From Klebsiella pneumoniae (GTDB taxonomy: Bacteria; Pseudomonadota; Gammaproteobacteria; Enterobacterales; Enterobacteriaceae): DNA of 54,286 nucleotides. A program made the translations under genes and the position numbers. A model generated the notes under the pieces. The model was given only the letters and a program-made list of their open reading frames with translations, was not told the DNA's origin and searched no databases. Positions within the stretch are counted from its first letter, which is position 1, and every line of letters begins with the position of its first letter. Below are positions 38,414-47,756 of the stretch, piece by piece. The stretch lies in contig NZ_KN046820.1 in the NCBI RefSeq assembly GCF_000742135.1, positions 40,187-94,472 of the forward strand, given 5' to 3'.

Positions 38414-38491
38414 CAGAAAAATCTACACTAAATTGACGCCACCGTCAATAGCATAATATTTTCATCCCTCACCAAAGCTGACCATGCTAGT

Positions 38492-38801
38492 ATGGATAAC
38501 CTTCTCAACGCCGCTCTTGATGGTTAAAAGAACGGGACCTTATCCCGTGATAGCGTCATGAGTGCGCTGGCTAACGTCATTGCAGCTATAGACCAAGGTA
38601 ACTATGAAGAAGCGCGTCAGTGGTTCACGAATCCGGGATTACTGGATATGATGAAAAAAAATCATCCATGATCTGGTTGGCCGCGTCAGCAGCCTTTTTT
38701 CTTCCCTCGTAAAATTCCCTGCGCAGTTAGACATTCAGGTGATTCTGTCCAATGCCATAAATGCCGCTTTAGCGGCTCTGTTTGCACCTGAACAGAACTA
38801 G
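38492..38801 (+). pseudogene. broken small ORF of unknown function
   Basis: Successive frames read MDNLLNAALDG, a stop, then NGTLSRDSVMSALANVIAAI, QWFTNPGLLDMMKK and, after a one-base shift, IIHDLVGRVSSLFSSLVKFP to APEQN. The pieces run in order and look like one protein of about 100 residues with a nonsense codon and a frameshift. The run of eight As near 38648-38655 could be where the shift arose. I do not recognise the family. It converges on the gene at 38798. Confidence 0.45.
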
Positions 38802-39010
38802 GGAGCATTAATTGCCAGGCGATACATTTCTACCAACGCTACCGGACTTTTGATCTTCAGTTTCTGTTGGTCAAACGCTTCCACACCCAAAAGCACATAC
38901 CAGAATTCATAGAGCGCTTTGGATAACGCGGTGCCACGCCGCCGGTAACTGTCTCTGGCCTGTTCGGTTACGGTGACGAGTTCATTCAGTGTCATAGGAT
39001 TGTTCATCAT
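38798..39010 (-). CDS. hypothetical plasmid protein, 70 aa
   Basis: The ATG at 39010 has GAGG five bases upstream and gives MMNNPMTLNELVTVTEQARD followed by SYRRRGTALSKALYEFWYVL, a helical, mildly amphipathic protein. An ATG three bases later is possible. It has no recognised domain. It sits just upstream of the second resD copy's 3' end, on the same strand. Confidence 0.5.
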   Translation of the reverse strand: MMNNPMTLNELVTVTEQARDSYRRRGTALSKALYEFWYVLLGVEAFDQQKLKIKSPVALVEMYRLAINAP

Positions 39011-39151
39011 AATTACCTCTGCCAGCCCAGGAGCATCCTGTGCTTTGTGACGTGAGCGTCGTATCACGACGACGTCCAAGCAACTGGAACTATCCCTGCG
39101 AACTTGGAAAATACGCCAGCCTGTGCAGGGAGGTGACAGCTCTGGCAGAGG

Positions 39152-39931
39152 TTAACTGCTATTTCCCTTTAGCAGCGCCACCGCCTCATCGCCTGGCATC
39201 TGGAACTGCACCCGGTGCCGTGCCGCGACATCGAGCGCAAACACCTTTGTATAGACTTCCGTGGAGCTAATCGATTTGTGGCCCATCAGGCTTTGCAAAA
39301 CCTTCAGTGGTATGCCGGCGTACAGCATGTGCATCGCGTAGGAGTGACGGAACGTATGGGGGGTCACCGGGACTGAGAACGTCACCCCGTCGGCCGCTGC
39401 GGCCTCCACCGCTTCACTAAGCCAGGTGCGGACGGTTCGGTCTGTGATCTCCCAGATACGCGCTTTCTCCATTCTGCCGGTGCGCTTGTTACGTCTTTCC
39501 AGCGGAATTTTCAGGGTGGCCACCATCATCTGCAGCTGGCTGACGTAGTGGTGATCGGAAAGCGGAACCAGACGATGGATCTGACTGCCTGTGGGGGCAC
39601 GACCTGCCGTCCTGGCCGCTTTCTCGGTGCGCTGCTTGAGCGTGGCCAGCTGTACGAACGGATACGGCGGCGCCAGCGAAAAATCCCCCCGGGTCAGCGC
39701 CAGCGCCTCGTTGATACGCGCGCCGGTGTTCCAGAGGGTTGCCAGCAGCATCTTGCGGTGCAAATCGGGCACATAATGGAGCAGGGCGCTGACTTCCGGC
39801 GCCAGCAGGTATTTAGGTAGCTCATCCTGAATGAGTGCCATCTGGCGCAGGGCGAGGGCGGCAGGGTAATCGATGGACACCGGCAAATGTGGTGCTGAAT
39901 AATGTTGAGGCTGGTTAATGAGGCCCGTCAT
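39152..39931 (-). CDS. resD: ResD tyrosine recombinase (copy 2, inverted)
   Basis: This 259-residue protein is nearly identical to the 8094-8888 product across the catalytic domain, including HTFRHSYAMHM, LMGHKS and TEVYTK. N-terminal residues (MTGLINQPQHYSAPHLPVS) and the last dozen (QMPGDEAVALLKGNSS) differ. The DNA shows synonymous differences, so it is a homologue rather than a fresh duplication. It is not preceded by ccdAB here. Two inverted copies about 31 kb apart could support inversion. Confidence 0.92.
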   Translation of the reverse strand: MTGLINQPQHYSAPHLPVSIDYPAALALRQMALIQDELPKYLLAPEVSALLHYVPDLHRKMLLATLWNTGARINEALALTRGDFSLAPPYPFVQLATLKQRTEKAARTAGRAPTGSQIHRLVPLSDHHYVSQLQMMVATLKIPLERRNKRTGRMEKARIWEITDRTVRTWLSEAVEAAAADGVTFSVPVTPHTFRHSYAMHMLYAGIPLKVLQSLMGHKSISSTEVYTKVFALDVAARHRVQFQMPGDEAVALLKGNSS

Positions 39932-39968
39932 AAGTCTTTATTCTCTATCGGTGGAGCAGGACAAAATG

Positions 39969-40685
39969 CTAAGTCATGTCCTTCTCATTTTTTTCATGTA
40001 TTTTCGCAATTATGCATACGGCAAGCACTAGCCCACTTTGATTACGGTGACGAAGGATTTCTCTTTGTTCGCAGTACTGCTTCCACAAGTTTCGTGGTGC
40101 AAACCAGTCACTTCTGGTACCTTTCATTTCAGGCATACCGTTAAGTTTTCTTAGTTTTGCCGCCAACAGAAAAGCCTTAATTCCCAGTCTGGTTGCATAA
40201 CGACGACGCCAGAAAAAAAACTCGGTCAAATGAGGTTCTGCATCATTTTCACGCTCGATACTGAGGGCGTTACGCGATTCTGCCAGTTGTACGTCCAGTT
40301 CACGAATACGGAACATAAGGGGTGGCGGAAGAGCCCTCCAGTCCCCCGTAATAGCTGAGAAACTGATAGAGGGTATTTCGCTGTCAGCCGAAGCGATGCC
40401 GCTTTCATCCTCCTTTTCACCATAATCACAGGCAGCCGCTACGCAGTCCTCCCCAAAGCGTTCAAGCTGAAAAATAAGCTCAGTGGAAATAAAATATCGT
40501 TCCCTTTCAAGCTTATCCTGGGCAACTTTCATCTCATGGCGTTGCCGCTCTGCAGCAGCCCGGGCTTCACGCTCAAGTGCATAACGATGATTTACCTTAT
40601 TCACCACAAGTGCAGCCCCGAAGGCCAGTACCCCCCCCGCCAGAGTTGAGATCACCGGCAACCATTCAGAAAAGCCTTCAGCCAT
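39969..40685 (-). CDS. membrane-anchored coiled-coil protein, 238 aa
   Basis: From ATG 40685 the protein starts MAEGFSEWLPVISTLAGGVL, then continues into AFGAALVVNK, a single N-terminal membrane helix. A charged coiled coil follows (YALEREARAAAERQRHEMKV, about residues 35-65). The rest is mixed helical and includes FFFWRRRYATRLGIKAFLLA. It overlaps the GNAT-like gene by eight bases and is the last gene of a three-gene operon. No family is recognised. Confidence 0.65.
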   Translation of the reverse strand: MAEGFSEWLPVISTLAGGVLAFGAALVVNKVNHRYALEREARAAAERQRHEMKVAQDKLERERYFISTELIFQLERFGEDCVAAACDYGEKEDESGIASADSEIPSISFSAITGDWRALPPPLMFRIRELDVQLAESRNALSIERENDAEPHLTEFFFWRRRYATRLGIKAFLLAAKLRKLNGMPEMKGTRSDWFAPRNLWKQYCEQREILRHRNQSGLVLAVCIIAKIHEKNEKDMT

Positions 40686-41487
40686 GTATATTTCGTCCTG
40701 ATAATCTCTCGAATAACCAGCAAGGTATCCAGATGGGTGACAGGATAACCGCACAAACGCCTTTAATCAGCAGCACATCCCACTGTCGTTCTGTCAGAAA
40801 CTTAATACGTTCTGCCTGGTGTAACCTAATCTCTTTCAGTCTCTTAAGCTCCCGGTTTTGCTCATTTCTGACACAGACCAGCTCGCCCACCCCCTTATCT
40901 ACAGGGACGGCCGTCAGGGGCGAGTGACGACCTTTAGGCAGCTGAAGGTCACTCACACGCAATGGCAGAGACTGTCGCCCACCTTCCCGGAAACGAAAAC
41001 CAACTCCGTGCCACAGGCTGTCCCGCCTTGTCATGTTTTCCGGATTTACTTCATCGTTAGGGGAAATCCATATACTCTTGACTGGAGTCTCTGCCGGCAG
41101 AGTTCTTGCCCAGCAGATAAGCTGCTGCATGACCCATGAGCCAACACCTCGCCCCCTTATTACCTTTTCAAGTTTGAAATCCGGTCCAGTGAGATCCAGT
41201 TCCGGGGTGCGATCCCAGAGATCTGACGTATAGCGGGCAACAAACGTCTGCTCCTTCCCCCATCCGCCGCCATTCCAGAAAAGGCTTATCTGACATTCGC
41301 GGCCGGCCAGCGTACGGGGACCGGAATAATTCTCCCCGTCAGGGTGGTACCAGGAATCTTTCAGAGTCCGGAGGGCGACGACAGTACACTCCTCAAATAA
41401 CTCCCCTTCGATGCGGACCTCAGGAAGCGTCAGCAGCCAGGCATTGTTCCCGGCATCAACCTGAATATCTGCCTGTACATTGGTCAT
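40678..41487 (-). CDS. GNAT-like N-acetyltransferase with C-terminal membrane segment, 269 aa
   Basis: A segment at about residues 105-165 resembles the GNAT acetyl-CoA motif: KVIRGRGVGSWVMQQLICWA followed by KSIWISPNDEVN, with the R-G-x-G-[VI]-G pyrophosphate loop. The C-terminus is hydrophobic (LLIKGVCAVILSPIWIPCWL), suggesting membrane association. The start overlaps the upstream regulator's stop by four bases (ATGA). The substrate is unknown. Confidence 0.6.
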   Translation of the reverse strand: MTNVQADIQVDAGNNAWLLTLPEVRIEGELFEECTVVALRTLKDSWYHPDGENYSGPRTLAGRECQISLFWNGGGWGKEQTFVARYTSDLWDRTPELDLTGPDFKLEKVIRGRGVGSWVMQQLICWARTLPAETPVKSIWISPNDEVNPENMTRRDSLWHGVGFRFREGGRQSLPLRVSDLQLPKGRHSPLTAVPVDKGVGELVCVRNEQNRELKRLKEIRLHQAERIKFLTERQWDVLLIKGVCAVILSPIWIPCWLFERLSGRNIHG

Positions 41488-42404
41488 ACCGTTTCTCCTT
41501 TGTCTGGCACGGTTCCGGGAAACGGAATGGCCGCGATTTCTTTCAGCTCATAACCGAAATCGGTCATCCAGGCCGGGCTTTCACCACGGAGCATATCGAT
41601 TAGCCAGCGAGACGGGGAACGGCGTATGAGGCGCTGGAACCAGACCGGATGATGTTGCCCGGCGGCGTCCCAGCCGCTTTCCAGTCCCTCACCATCCTCA
41701 AACTCATAGGCGTCGAGACGCAGTGATGAACACGATGTTTTGATAAAAATGAGGAAGTCCTGCAGTTTACCTCTTCCGGTTCCGCCCATGCCGTCCCCCA
41801 GTACAAACTCGGCACTGACAGCCCCCAGGGAAAAATGGCCGTCCGGTGACTGACGCAGACACAGCAGGGAGGCATCATGGCGCCCGCCGCAGATCCGCAT
41901 CAGATCAAAGCGCCAGCCTGTCATGTCCTCCTGCGGCAGGAAGAAGTCGTGGTAGTTATCGCCGAGAGAGCGAACCGGGAAAGGTCTGCCACAGCCTGTC
42001 AGCAACCAGTCGGCACTGGCATCAAAGCGCACGGCGATGGTCTCTGCCAGTGCGACAGACAGCTCCTGACGTCCCTCGCTGATATCCATAAGCAGCCCCG
42101 GAGAGACTTGCAGGAGACGAGCAGCCCGGACCAGCTCCGGCACCCCGGTCCGGTTGTCACGGGAGTACTCCTGGAAATAATTGTCCGCCTGAAGTTTTTC
42201 CAGCAGGGTGAGAAACCGTTGTCCGGTTTCCTTCAGCCAGGATTCCCGTAGAGAAAGCCGGCGGGCAATCTGCTCGGGAGGCGGATAAGCCGCGGCAAGT
42301 GCCAGGCGGATCTCCCCCTCCATCGAGCGTTCATTTTTCATCGCTGACTGCTCAATGCGTGCAAACAGCGCATCGTCAACATTTCTGGCCTGGATCTTCG
42401 CCAT
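41484..42404 (-). CDS. putative regulator with RHH and Cro-like domains, 306 aa
   Basis: From ATG 42404 the protein starts MAKIQARNVDDALFARIEQS and continues ERSMEGEIRLALAAAYPP, a FitA/Arc-like ribbon-helix-helix of about 40 residues. Residues about 85-145 form a Cro/CI-like helix-turn-helix (LVRAARLLQVSPGLLMDISE, FDASADWLLTG). A region of about 150 residues without a known domain follows. It heads the operon with the GNAT-like and membrane genes and may autoregulate it. Confidence 0.65.
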   Translation of the reverse strand: MAKIQARNVDDALFARIEQSAMKNERSMEGEIRLALAAAYPPPEQIARRLSLRESWLKETGQRFLTLLEKLQADNYFQEYSRDNRTGVPELVRAARLLQVSPGLLMDISEGRQELSVALAETIAVRFDASADWLLTGCGRPFPVRSLGDNYHDFFLPQEDMTGWRFDLMRICGGRHDASLLCLRQSPDGHFSLGAVSAEFVLGDGMGGTGRGKLQDFLIFIKTSCSSLRLDAYEFEDGEGLESGWDAAGQHHPVWFQRLIRRSPSRWLIDMLRGESPAWMTDFGYELKEIAAIPFPGTVPDKGETV

Positions 42405-42618
42405 GACTCCTTCCTTATGCAAAACGTATTCAGGACTCGTATATGGTCATTACAGTAAATATGAAGCCTTAATTACCGCAACAACAATAAATGTATACGT
42501 TATGATTCATTTTGTACACAAATGAAGAAAGTGACACATGATAAGTATTGAAACAGTCACGCGGCTAAATTACCGGATGGCCGTTTCCGGCAGATCCGAT
42601 TTTCCTGCATATCACAAC

Positions 42619-42709
42619 TTTCCGGAAGTGTACCACGGTCAGGGAATAAGCAAAGCGGCGTTTTCCTGTGGTGAGCGGGCGGTCGCGGGGCAGGGGAGGG
42701 ACACAACAT
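42619..42709. repeat. inverted copy of the hha leader (6999-7089)
   Basis: This stretch is the reverse complement of 6999-7089, with near-perfect identity, running from TTTCCGGAAGTG to GGGACACAACAT. The hha coding sequence that should follow is missing and ATA replaces the start ATG. The flanks differ, so this is a relic of a rearrangement. Confidence 0.85.
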
Positions 42710-42860
42710 ATAGCGTCATCTTCAATAGAGAACACCGCTACATCTTGTGTTGTCGGGCCGCTGCGCGCCGGTGTGCTTCGCGGAGATCCGGAACTGCCTT
42801 AACCCGGAGATGAGCAGCAGAAGTGATTCTTATAGTCAGTGTGTCCAGGGAGGAAATTTT

Positions 42861-43181
42861 ATGCGTATGTCTCTGATGTTTGCAGCCGTGACGCTTTTAA
42901 CCGGTATTAACCTGTTTTTTATTCCGTTTCAGCCTGTTCCGGCTCTGTGGGGGGCTATCCTGGCCGTTGCTTTTGTTCTGATTAATGTCGTGGCGGATAA
43001 GCTGCGCCTCTGGAGTGGCATTGCGTGGATTATCGTTGCCGGCATCATCATAACGCTGATGCTGAAGGGGAAAGAGCCGGGTGACGAATTACGCGGGTTG
43101 ATCACCGTTTTTGCTTTCCTGGCTTCGGCCTGGTACTGCGTTGTACAGTACAGAAAAGAGCAGGGCGAATCTCAGTCCTGA
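42861..43181 (+). CDS. small membrane protein, 106 aa
   Basis: The ATG at 42861 is preceded by AGGGAGG. The protein has three or four hydrophobic segments (MFAAVTLLTGINLFF, ALWGAILAVAFVLINVV, GIAWIIVAGIIITLML, GLITVFAFLASAWYCVV) with a short basic tail. Function is unknown. It is just upstream of the first copy of the leading-region repeat. Confidence 0.6.
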   Translation: MRMSLMFAAVTLLTGINLFFIPFQPVPALWGAILAVAFVLINVVADKLRLWSGIAWIIVAGIIITLMLKGKEPGDELRGLITVFAFLASAWYCVVQYRKEQGESQS

Positions 43182-43263
43182 CCTGACCGGTACCCTTCAT
43201 CTTGCTGCTGCTCTTCCTCTGGCTTTGCCTCACTTTCCTTTCACACAATCTGCTCCGGGGCCA

Positions 43264-43833
43264 CCTTCGGCTCCTGACCCGCTGGCGCGGTTCAGTCGTC
43301 GAGCCACACTCCGCTAACCGCGAAAAGACGCGGTAAGCTCCGCCGAACCCGCAAGCGGTTTCGGGCCTGACGGCTAGTGTCTGATGTCTGAAGTCAAGGT
43401 CAACGGCAGCGCTTGCTGCGACCGTCCCGGTCGCGCCGCTTTCACCGTGCCGGCGAAGGACTGCCGGCACTCTGCGGGGCAACGCCGTTTCGCGCCCGCG
43501 CTCTTCGTCGTTGCGGCGGGTGCCTGCTCCTTTCCCCTGGTACCCGTATCACCCGTTTGAGTCCATTCGCCGGGGCTGAGACAAGCACAACCCGTCTTGC
43601 TGTCCAGGGGACGGCAGGGCCTTTCGCAATAAATTTTTCCCGGCCATTCCGCTGCCGCTTCATTAGGCCGAAAAAAATTTCCCGCTCACCCCCGGACATC
43701 TGCACCGGGCCGTGCTCGTTTACGCCCTTGCGGCGAACGGCTCTCAAACGGGTGAAGGTTATATCCAGGGGGCAGGTTCAGCAGGTCCCCGCACAAAGTC
43801 AAAACCGCGGCCCCGGCAACTCAACGGGTGATG
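43264..43833 (+). repeat. leading-region repeat copy 1 (Frpo-like single-strand promoter)
   Basis: About 570 bp from CCTTCGGCTCC to GGGTGATG is repeated at 46560-47128 and 53789 onward. It contains hairpins such as CGCTAACCGCG/CGCGGTAAGC and CCGAA-CCCGC/GCGG-TTTCGG, and an AT-rich run near CATTAGGCCGAAAAAAATTT. Its placement directly before leading-region genes resembles F Frpo elements, which act as promoters when single-stranded during transfer. Confidence 0.75.
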
Positions 43834-43859
43834 TTCTTTAAAAATCAGGAAAAAGAAAA

Positions 43860-44087
43860 ATGCAGGATCCTTCATTGCGAACGTATCGGATCGCATTTCT
43901 GGGAAGCAATGCCAGCGGCAATCTGCCGATGTTTACCCGGGTGCAGGCCACGACCGGAAAACGGGCGATAAAAGCGTTTATTGAACGCTGTAAACCCGTC
44001 AAAGGCTGGTTTCTGGGCGCACCTGAAGACATTACCGATCAGGTTCAGAAGGAGGAAGAAGAGGCGGGAAGCAAACCGCAGGTATGA
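43860..44087 (+). CDS. hypothetical leading-region protein, 75 aa
   Basis: The gene follows repeat copy 1 directly and starts MQDPSLRTYRIAFLGSNASG, with VQATTGKRAIKAFIERCKPV in the middle and an acidic tail (QVQKEEEEAGSKPQV). I see no known domain. A hairpin AGCAGGGT/ACCCTGCT follows its stop (44092-44109). Confidence 0.6.
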   Translation: MQDPSLRTYRIAFLGSNASGNLPMFTRVQATTGKRAIKAFIERCKPVKGWFLGAPEDITDQVQKEEEEAGSKPQV

Positions 44088-44178
44088 AAAAAGCAGGGTA
44101 AACCCTGCTTCTCCCACGCCGTAAAAATCGCACGAACGGTTTTTCCGGCTTCGTTAACTACCATAAGGAGTCAACTTT

Positions 44179-44409
44179 ATGATCGTTTCTATTTTTTCAC
44201 CTTCCGCAGGCGCTGTAAAGCCCCGTCGTCATTCGCGCATTCTGCGCGCAGATATCACCGCACCTGAGATTGATCCCGCTCTCAGAGCTTTCGGGCGTCA
44301 TATCGCCAGAAGTCACCGCAAAGGGCGCGGTGTCCACATCCCCGCGATGAAAAATACCGCCCTCGGGCAGGTACTCCGCACGCTGGAACTGAAACGCGCA
44401 TTTAACTGA
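44179..44409 (+). CDS. hypothetical leading-region protein, 76 aa
   Basis: The product, MIVSIFSPSAGAVKPRRHSR through ALGQVLRTLELKRAFN, is basic and helical. ATAAGGAG lies eight bases before the ATG. It lies between the 75-residue gene and the DUF3560 pseudogene and is followed by the hairpin GCCGCCCC/GGGGCGGC (44418-44437). Function is unknown. Confidence 0.6.
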   Translation: MIVSIFSPSAGAVKPRRHSRILRADITAPEIDPALRAFGRHIARSHRKGRGVHIPAMKNTALGQVLRTLELKRAFN

Positions 44410-44460
44410 TGAGGTGAGCCGCCCCGCGAGGGGCGGCAACTGCAGGAAGGAGAAAACACA

Positions 44461-45725
44461 ATGGCACCGACTACCGCACAGATCATGACGGAAAATACCG
44501 TCAGCCAGACTTACCGGGCAACTTATTCACCCGATGATAATAAATTGCGACTTTACGCATCATTGCGACTCGATGAAGAAACGTATTCCCTGATCAACAA
44601 AGCAGGCTTTCGCTGGGCGCCCAAACAGGAACTCTTTGTGGCGCCAGCCTGGACGCCGGGGCGGGAGGATGTCCTGCTTTCCCTCGCCGGTGATATCGAG
44701 GACGAGGACAGCACCCTGTTTGATCGCCAGGAGCAGCGCGCCGGGCGGTTCAGTGACTACAGTGACCGGCGGGCGGTTGAATCGGAGCAGGCGCTTGCGC
44801 ATGTTGATTCGCTGGCATCGGCTGTCCCGCTGGGACAGCCGATCCTGGTAGGCCACCACAGCGAGCGCAGGCCTCTCTGCAGCATGCGAAATACAAGGAG
44901 CGTCCGGATGTGCGTTACCGCCGTATCAAAAAAATCGAGGCGGAATTACGCAAGTCCCAAAAGCACATTACCCGGTCTGAAGAGTATATGACGATGTGGC
45001 GTGCGCAGACGCTCGATCTGAAAATGGCGTTACTGGTCAGTAATTATGACCATATTTATGCCTGCTTCACGCTCGACAAATACCCCCGCCCGGCAGAGAA
45101 AAGCCAGTATGAGGGCTCGATGTCTCTCCATTCTGCCCTGTCTGAGGAGATTATTACTTTTGAACAGGCGCGTGATATTGCGATCCGCTGTCATGAGCGC
45201 ACGATTAGCCACCAACAGCGCTGGGTTAATCATTACCAGAACCGCCTGGCCTACGAACGCGCGATGCTCAATGAAAACGGTGGTGTTGTCACCCGAACAC
45301 AGGAATTTGAACCAGGCGGGCAGGTACTGAGCCGGGGAGAATGGTTAACCATTCTCCGGGTTAACCGGAGTAAGGGGGAGGTGAGTTCAGTCGAAACGCC
45401 CGGTTATCGCTTTCTGGGCTACAGCGGCACGATGAAACTCACGCCCGACCGTATCACGGACTACAAAGCCCCGACAGCGGAGGAAGCCAGCGACGCGAAG
45501 AAAGCGGCGAAGCGCCCACCGATCGTCAATTATCCGGGGGAAGGGTTCCGGGAAATGACAAAAGCCGAGTGGGCGAAATTACCCGCTGATTATAAAGGCG
45601 TGCGGGGTGCTGCAGAAACCGAAACACACGGCGCCTACCGCTTCCGCCGGTGCATGACGCACGGTTGTACGCTCGTGAATGTGTATATCACAGACATGAA
45701 AACCGTTGAAATTCCGAAAAAATAA
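44461..45725 (+). pseudogene. DUF3560-family gene split by an internal deletion
   Basis: The first frame reads MTENTVSQTYRATYSPDDNK (from 44488), KAGFRWAPKQELFVAPAWTP and QPILVGHHSERR, all typical DUF3560 sequence. It then jumps to another frame reading LQHAKYKERPDVRYRRIKKI and MTMWRAQTLDLKMALLVSNY through the normal C-terminus. Comparison with the family suggests that about 100 bp after GHHSERR is deleted, shifting the frame near 44880. The downstream part could still be translated from an internal ATG at 44910. Confidence 0.75.
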
Positions 45726-45772
45726 CAGGAAGGCTCCCCGGCATCTTGCCGGGGAGGTCAGGGAGTACATTC

Positions 45773-46336
45773 ATGCATCATGACCTTAAAAACCGTATTC
45801 AGACGATGCGGGACAAACTGGAAGGGCGCGCCCCTGTCGCTGAAATTCAGGGTAGCTCGCAACTTTTTGTCACCCCCTCCCCGGAATGTCGCCGGCTGGT
45901 TGAGCTGGCTGATGTCCGGGAAACCGATCGCATACTGGAACCCAGTGCCGGAACGGGCGCCATACTGCAGGCGATCAGGGATGCAGTCCCCCGGGCGAAG
46001 TGTGACGCCGTGGAGCTGCACGCCGGGTTAGCCCGTCACCTGCAGGCGCATTTCCCGGAGGTCCGGATCTGGTGCGGAGATTTTCTCGAATATCATCCGG
46101 AGCGCCGGTATACCCGAATTATCATGAATCCGCCGTTTAATCGCGGTGATGATATCCGGCATATCCGGCGGGCATTAACTCTGCTTGAGCCTGGCGGGAT
46201 TCTGACGGGCATATGTCTGGACGGGCCGCGTCAGCAAAAGGCGCTGGAGTCCCTGGCGGACGTCTGGGAGCCGTTGCCACGGGGAACATTCACTTATACC
46301 CAGGTAGCGACCGCCATTCTCAGAATAACCGTCTGA
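45773..46336 (+). CDS. SAM-dependent methyltransferase, 187 aa
   Basis: From ATG 45773 (GGGAG upstream) the product is MHHDLKNRIQTMRDKLEGRA. Motif I is RILEPSAGTGAILQAIRDAV (about residues 54-73) and the NPPF motif is RIIMNPPFNRGDDI (about 112-125), the pattern of N6-adenine or related methyltransferases. The length suggests a compact enzyme without an obvious target-recognition domain. It follows the perfect hairpin CTCCCCGGC/GCCGGGGAG (45734-45756) and precedes repeat copy 2. Confidence 0.75.
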   Translation: MHHDLKNRIQTMRDKLEGRAPVAEIQGSSQLFVTPSPECRRLVELADVRETDRILEPSAGTGAILQAIRDAVPRAKCDAVELHAGLARHLQAHFPEVRIWCGDFLEYHPERRYTRIIMNPPFNRGDDIRHIRRALTLLEPGGILTGICLDGPRQQKALESLADVWEPLPRGTFTYTQVATAILRITV

Positions 46337-46559
46337 TGACACGTTAAGCCGGCGGGGCACCTGTCCCCGTCTGGCCGCGCCTCGAAAGACCGCGCGCCTG
46401 CGGCGCCGGGAAAACCGGGCCGCGCTGACGCGCCGCCCGCATTTCCTTTCCGCGTCTTCCCTGTTTGCTGCCTGCTGTCTGCCTGCTTCCTCTTCTTCTC
46501 CCTGCTGTGATGTCTCTTTTTAACCCTTAAAGGCTTTAAAAGCATACCCATACTGGACA

Positions 46560-47128
46560 CCTTCGGCTCCCGGCCAGCTGCGCTGTCCGGTCGTCGAGCC
46601 ACACTCCGCTAACCGCGAAAAGACGCGGTAAGCTCCGCCGAACCCGCAAGCGGTTTCGGGCCTGGCGGCTAGTGTCTGATGTCTGAAGTCAAGGTCAACG
46701 GCAGCGCTTGCTGCGACCGTCCCGGTCGCGCCGCTTTCACCGTGCCGGCGATAAAGCTGCCGGCACTCTGCGGGGCAACGCCGTTTCGCGCCCGCGCTCT
46801 TCGTCGTTGCGGCGGGTGCCTGCTCCTTTCCCCTGGTACCCGTATCACCCGTTTGAGTCCATTCGCCGGGGCTGAGACAAGCACAACCCGTCTTGCTGTC
46901 CAGGGGACGGCAGAGCCTTTCGCAATAAATTTTTCCCGGCCATTCCGCTGCGCTTCATTAGACCGAAAAAAATTTCCCGCTCACCCCCCGACATCTGCAC
47001 CGGGCCGTGCTCGTTTACGCCCTCGCGGCGAACGGCTCTCAAACGGGTGAAGGTTATATCCAGGGGGCAGGTTCAGCAGGTTCCCGCAAAACGTCAAAAC
47101 CGCGGCCCCGGCAACTCAACGGGTGATG
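46560..47128 (+). repeat. leading-region repeat copy 2 (Frpo-like), upstream of ssb
   Basis: It is nearly identical to 43264-43833, with small differences such as GATAAAGCTGCCGG for GAAGGACTGCCGG and one base missing near CATTCCGCTGCGCTTC. It ends 38 bases before the ssb start. In F, a Frpo element likewise drives ssb during entry of single-stranded DNA. Confidence 0.78.
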
Positions 47129-47166
47129 GTTTTAAAAGGCAAAACAACGGATTAAGGAGATTCATC

Positions 47167-47709
47167 ATGGCAGCACGTGGCGTTAACAAAGTCATTCTGG
47201 TTGGACATCTGGGACAGGACCCGGAAGTGCGTTACATGCCCAACGGGGGCGCAGTGGTCAATCTGACGCTGGCCACGTCTGAAACATGGCGTGACAAGCA
47301 GACGGGAGAGATGCGCGAAAACACCGAGTGGCACCGTGTTGTCATGTTCGGCAAGCTCGCGGAAGTGGCGGGCGAATACCTGCGTAAAGGCGCGCAGGTC
47401 TACATCGAGGGCCAGCTGCGCACCCGCAACTGGCAGGACGATGCCGGAGTCACGCGCTACGTCACCGAGGTGCTGGTCGGCCAGAACGGCACCCTGCAGA
47501 TGCTCGGCGGCCGCCGTGAATCCGGTATGCCTGAGAACACCGCGCAGCCGCAGAGTCCTGCCGCCCCGGCACAACCTGCTCAGGCCCCGGCTAAATCCCC
47601 GAAAGCGAAGGGCGGTAAGAAAGGCCGTCAGGATGCGGCTCCGTCTCAGCAACCGCCTCAGCCACTCCCGGATGATTTCCCGCCGATGGATGACGATGCC
47701 CCGTACTGA
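47167..47709 (+). CDS. ssb: single-stranded DNA-binding protein
   Basis: The 180-residue protein has an OB-fold (residues 1-115: [59 protein letters not shown]), a Pro/Gln/Ala-rich linker and the acidic tail [16 protein letters not shown] end needed to recruit repair proteins. It protects incoming T-strand DNA and supplements host SSB. AAGGAG lies upstream of the ATG. Confidence 0.96.
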   Translation: MAARGVNKVILVGHLGQDPEVRYMPNGGAVVNLTLATSETWRDKQTGEMRENTEWHRVVMFGKLAEVAGEYLRKGAQVYIEGQLRTRNWQDDAGVTRYVTEVLVGQNGTLQMLGGRRESGMPENTAQPQSPAAPAQPAQAPAKSPKAKGGKKGRQDAAPSQQPPQPLPDDFPPMDDDAPY

Positions 47710-47756
47710 AAACATGATGAAAATGCCCCGCGACCAGCGGGGCTGAAGGAGAAAAT

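Noticed and set aside
43442..43747. 101-codon minus-strand frame, repeated at 46845 and 53966
   Set aside because: It lies wholly in the Frpo-like repeat; the frame changes between copies through small indels, as expected for noncoding DNA.
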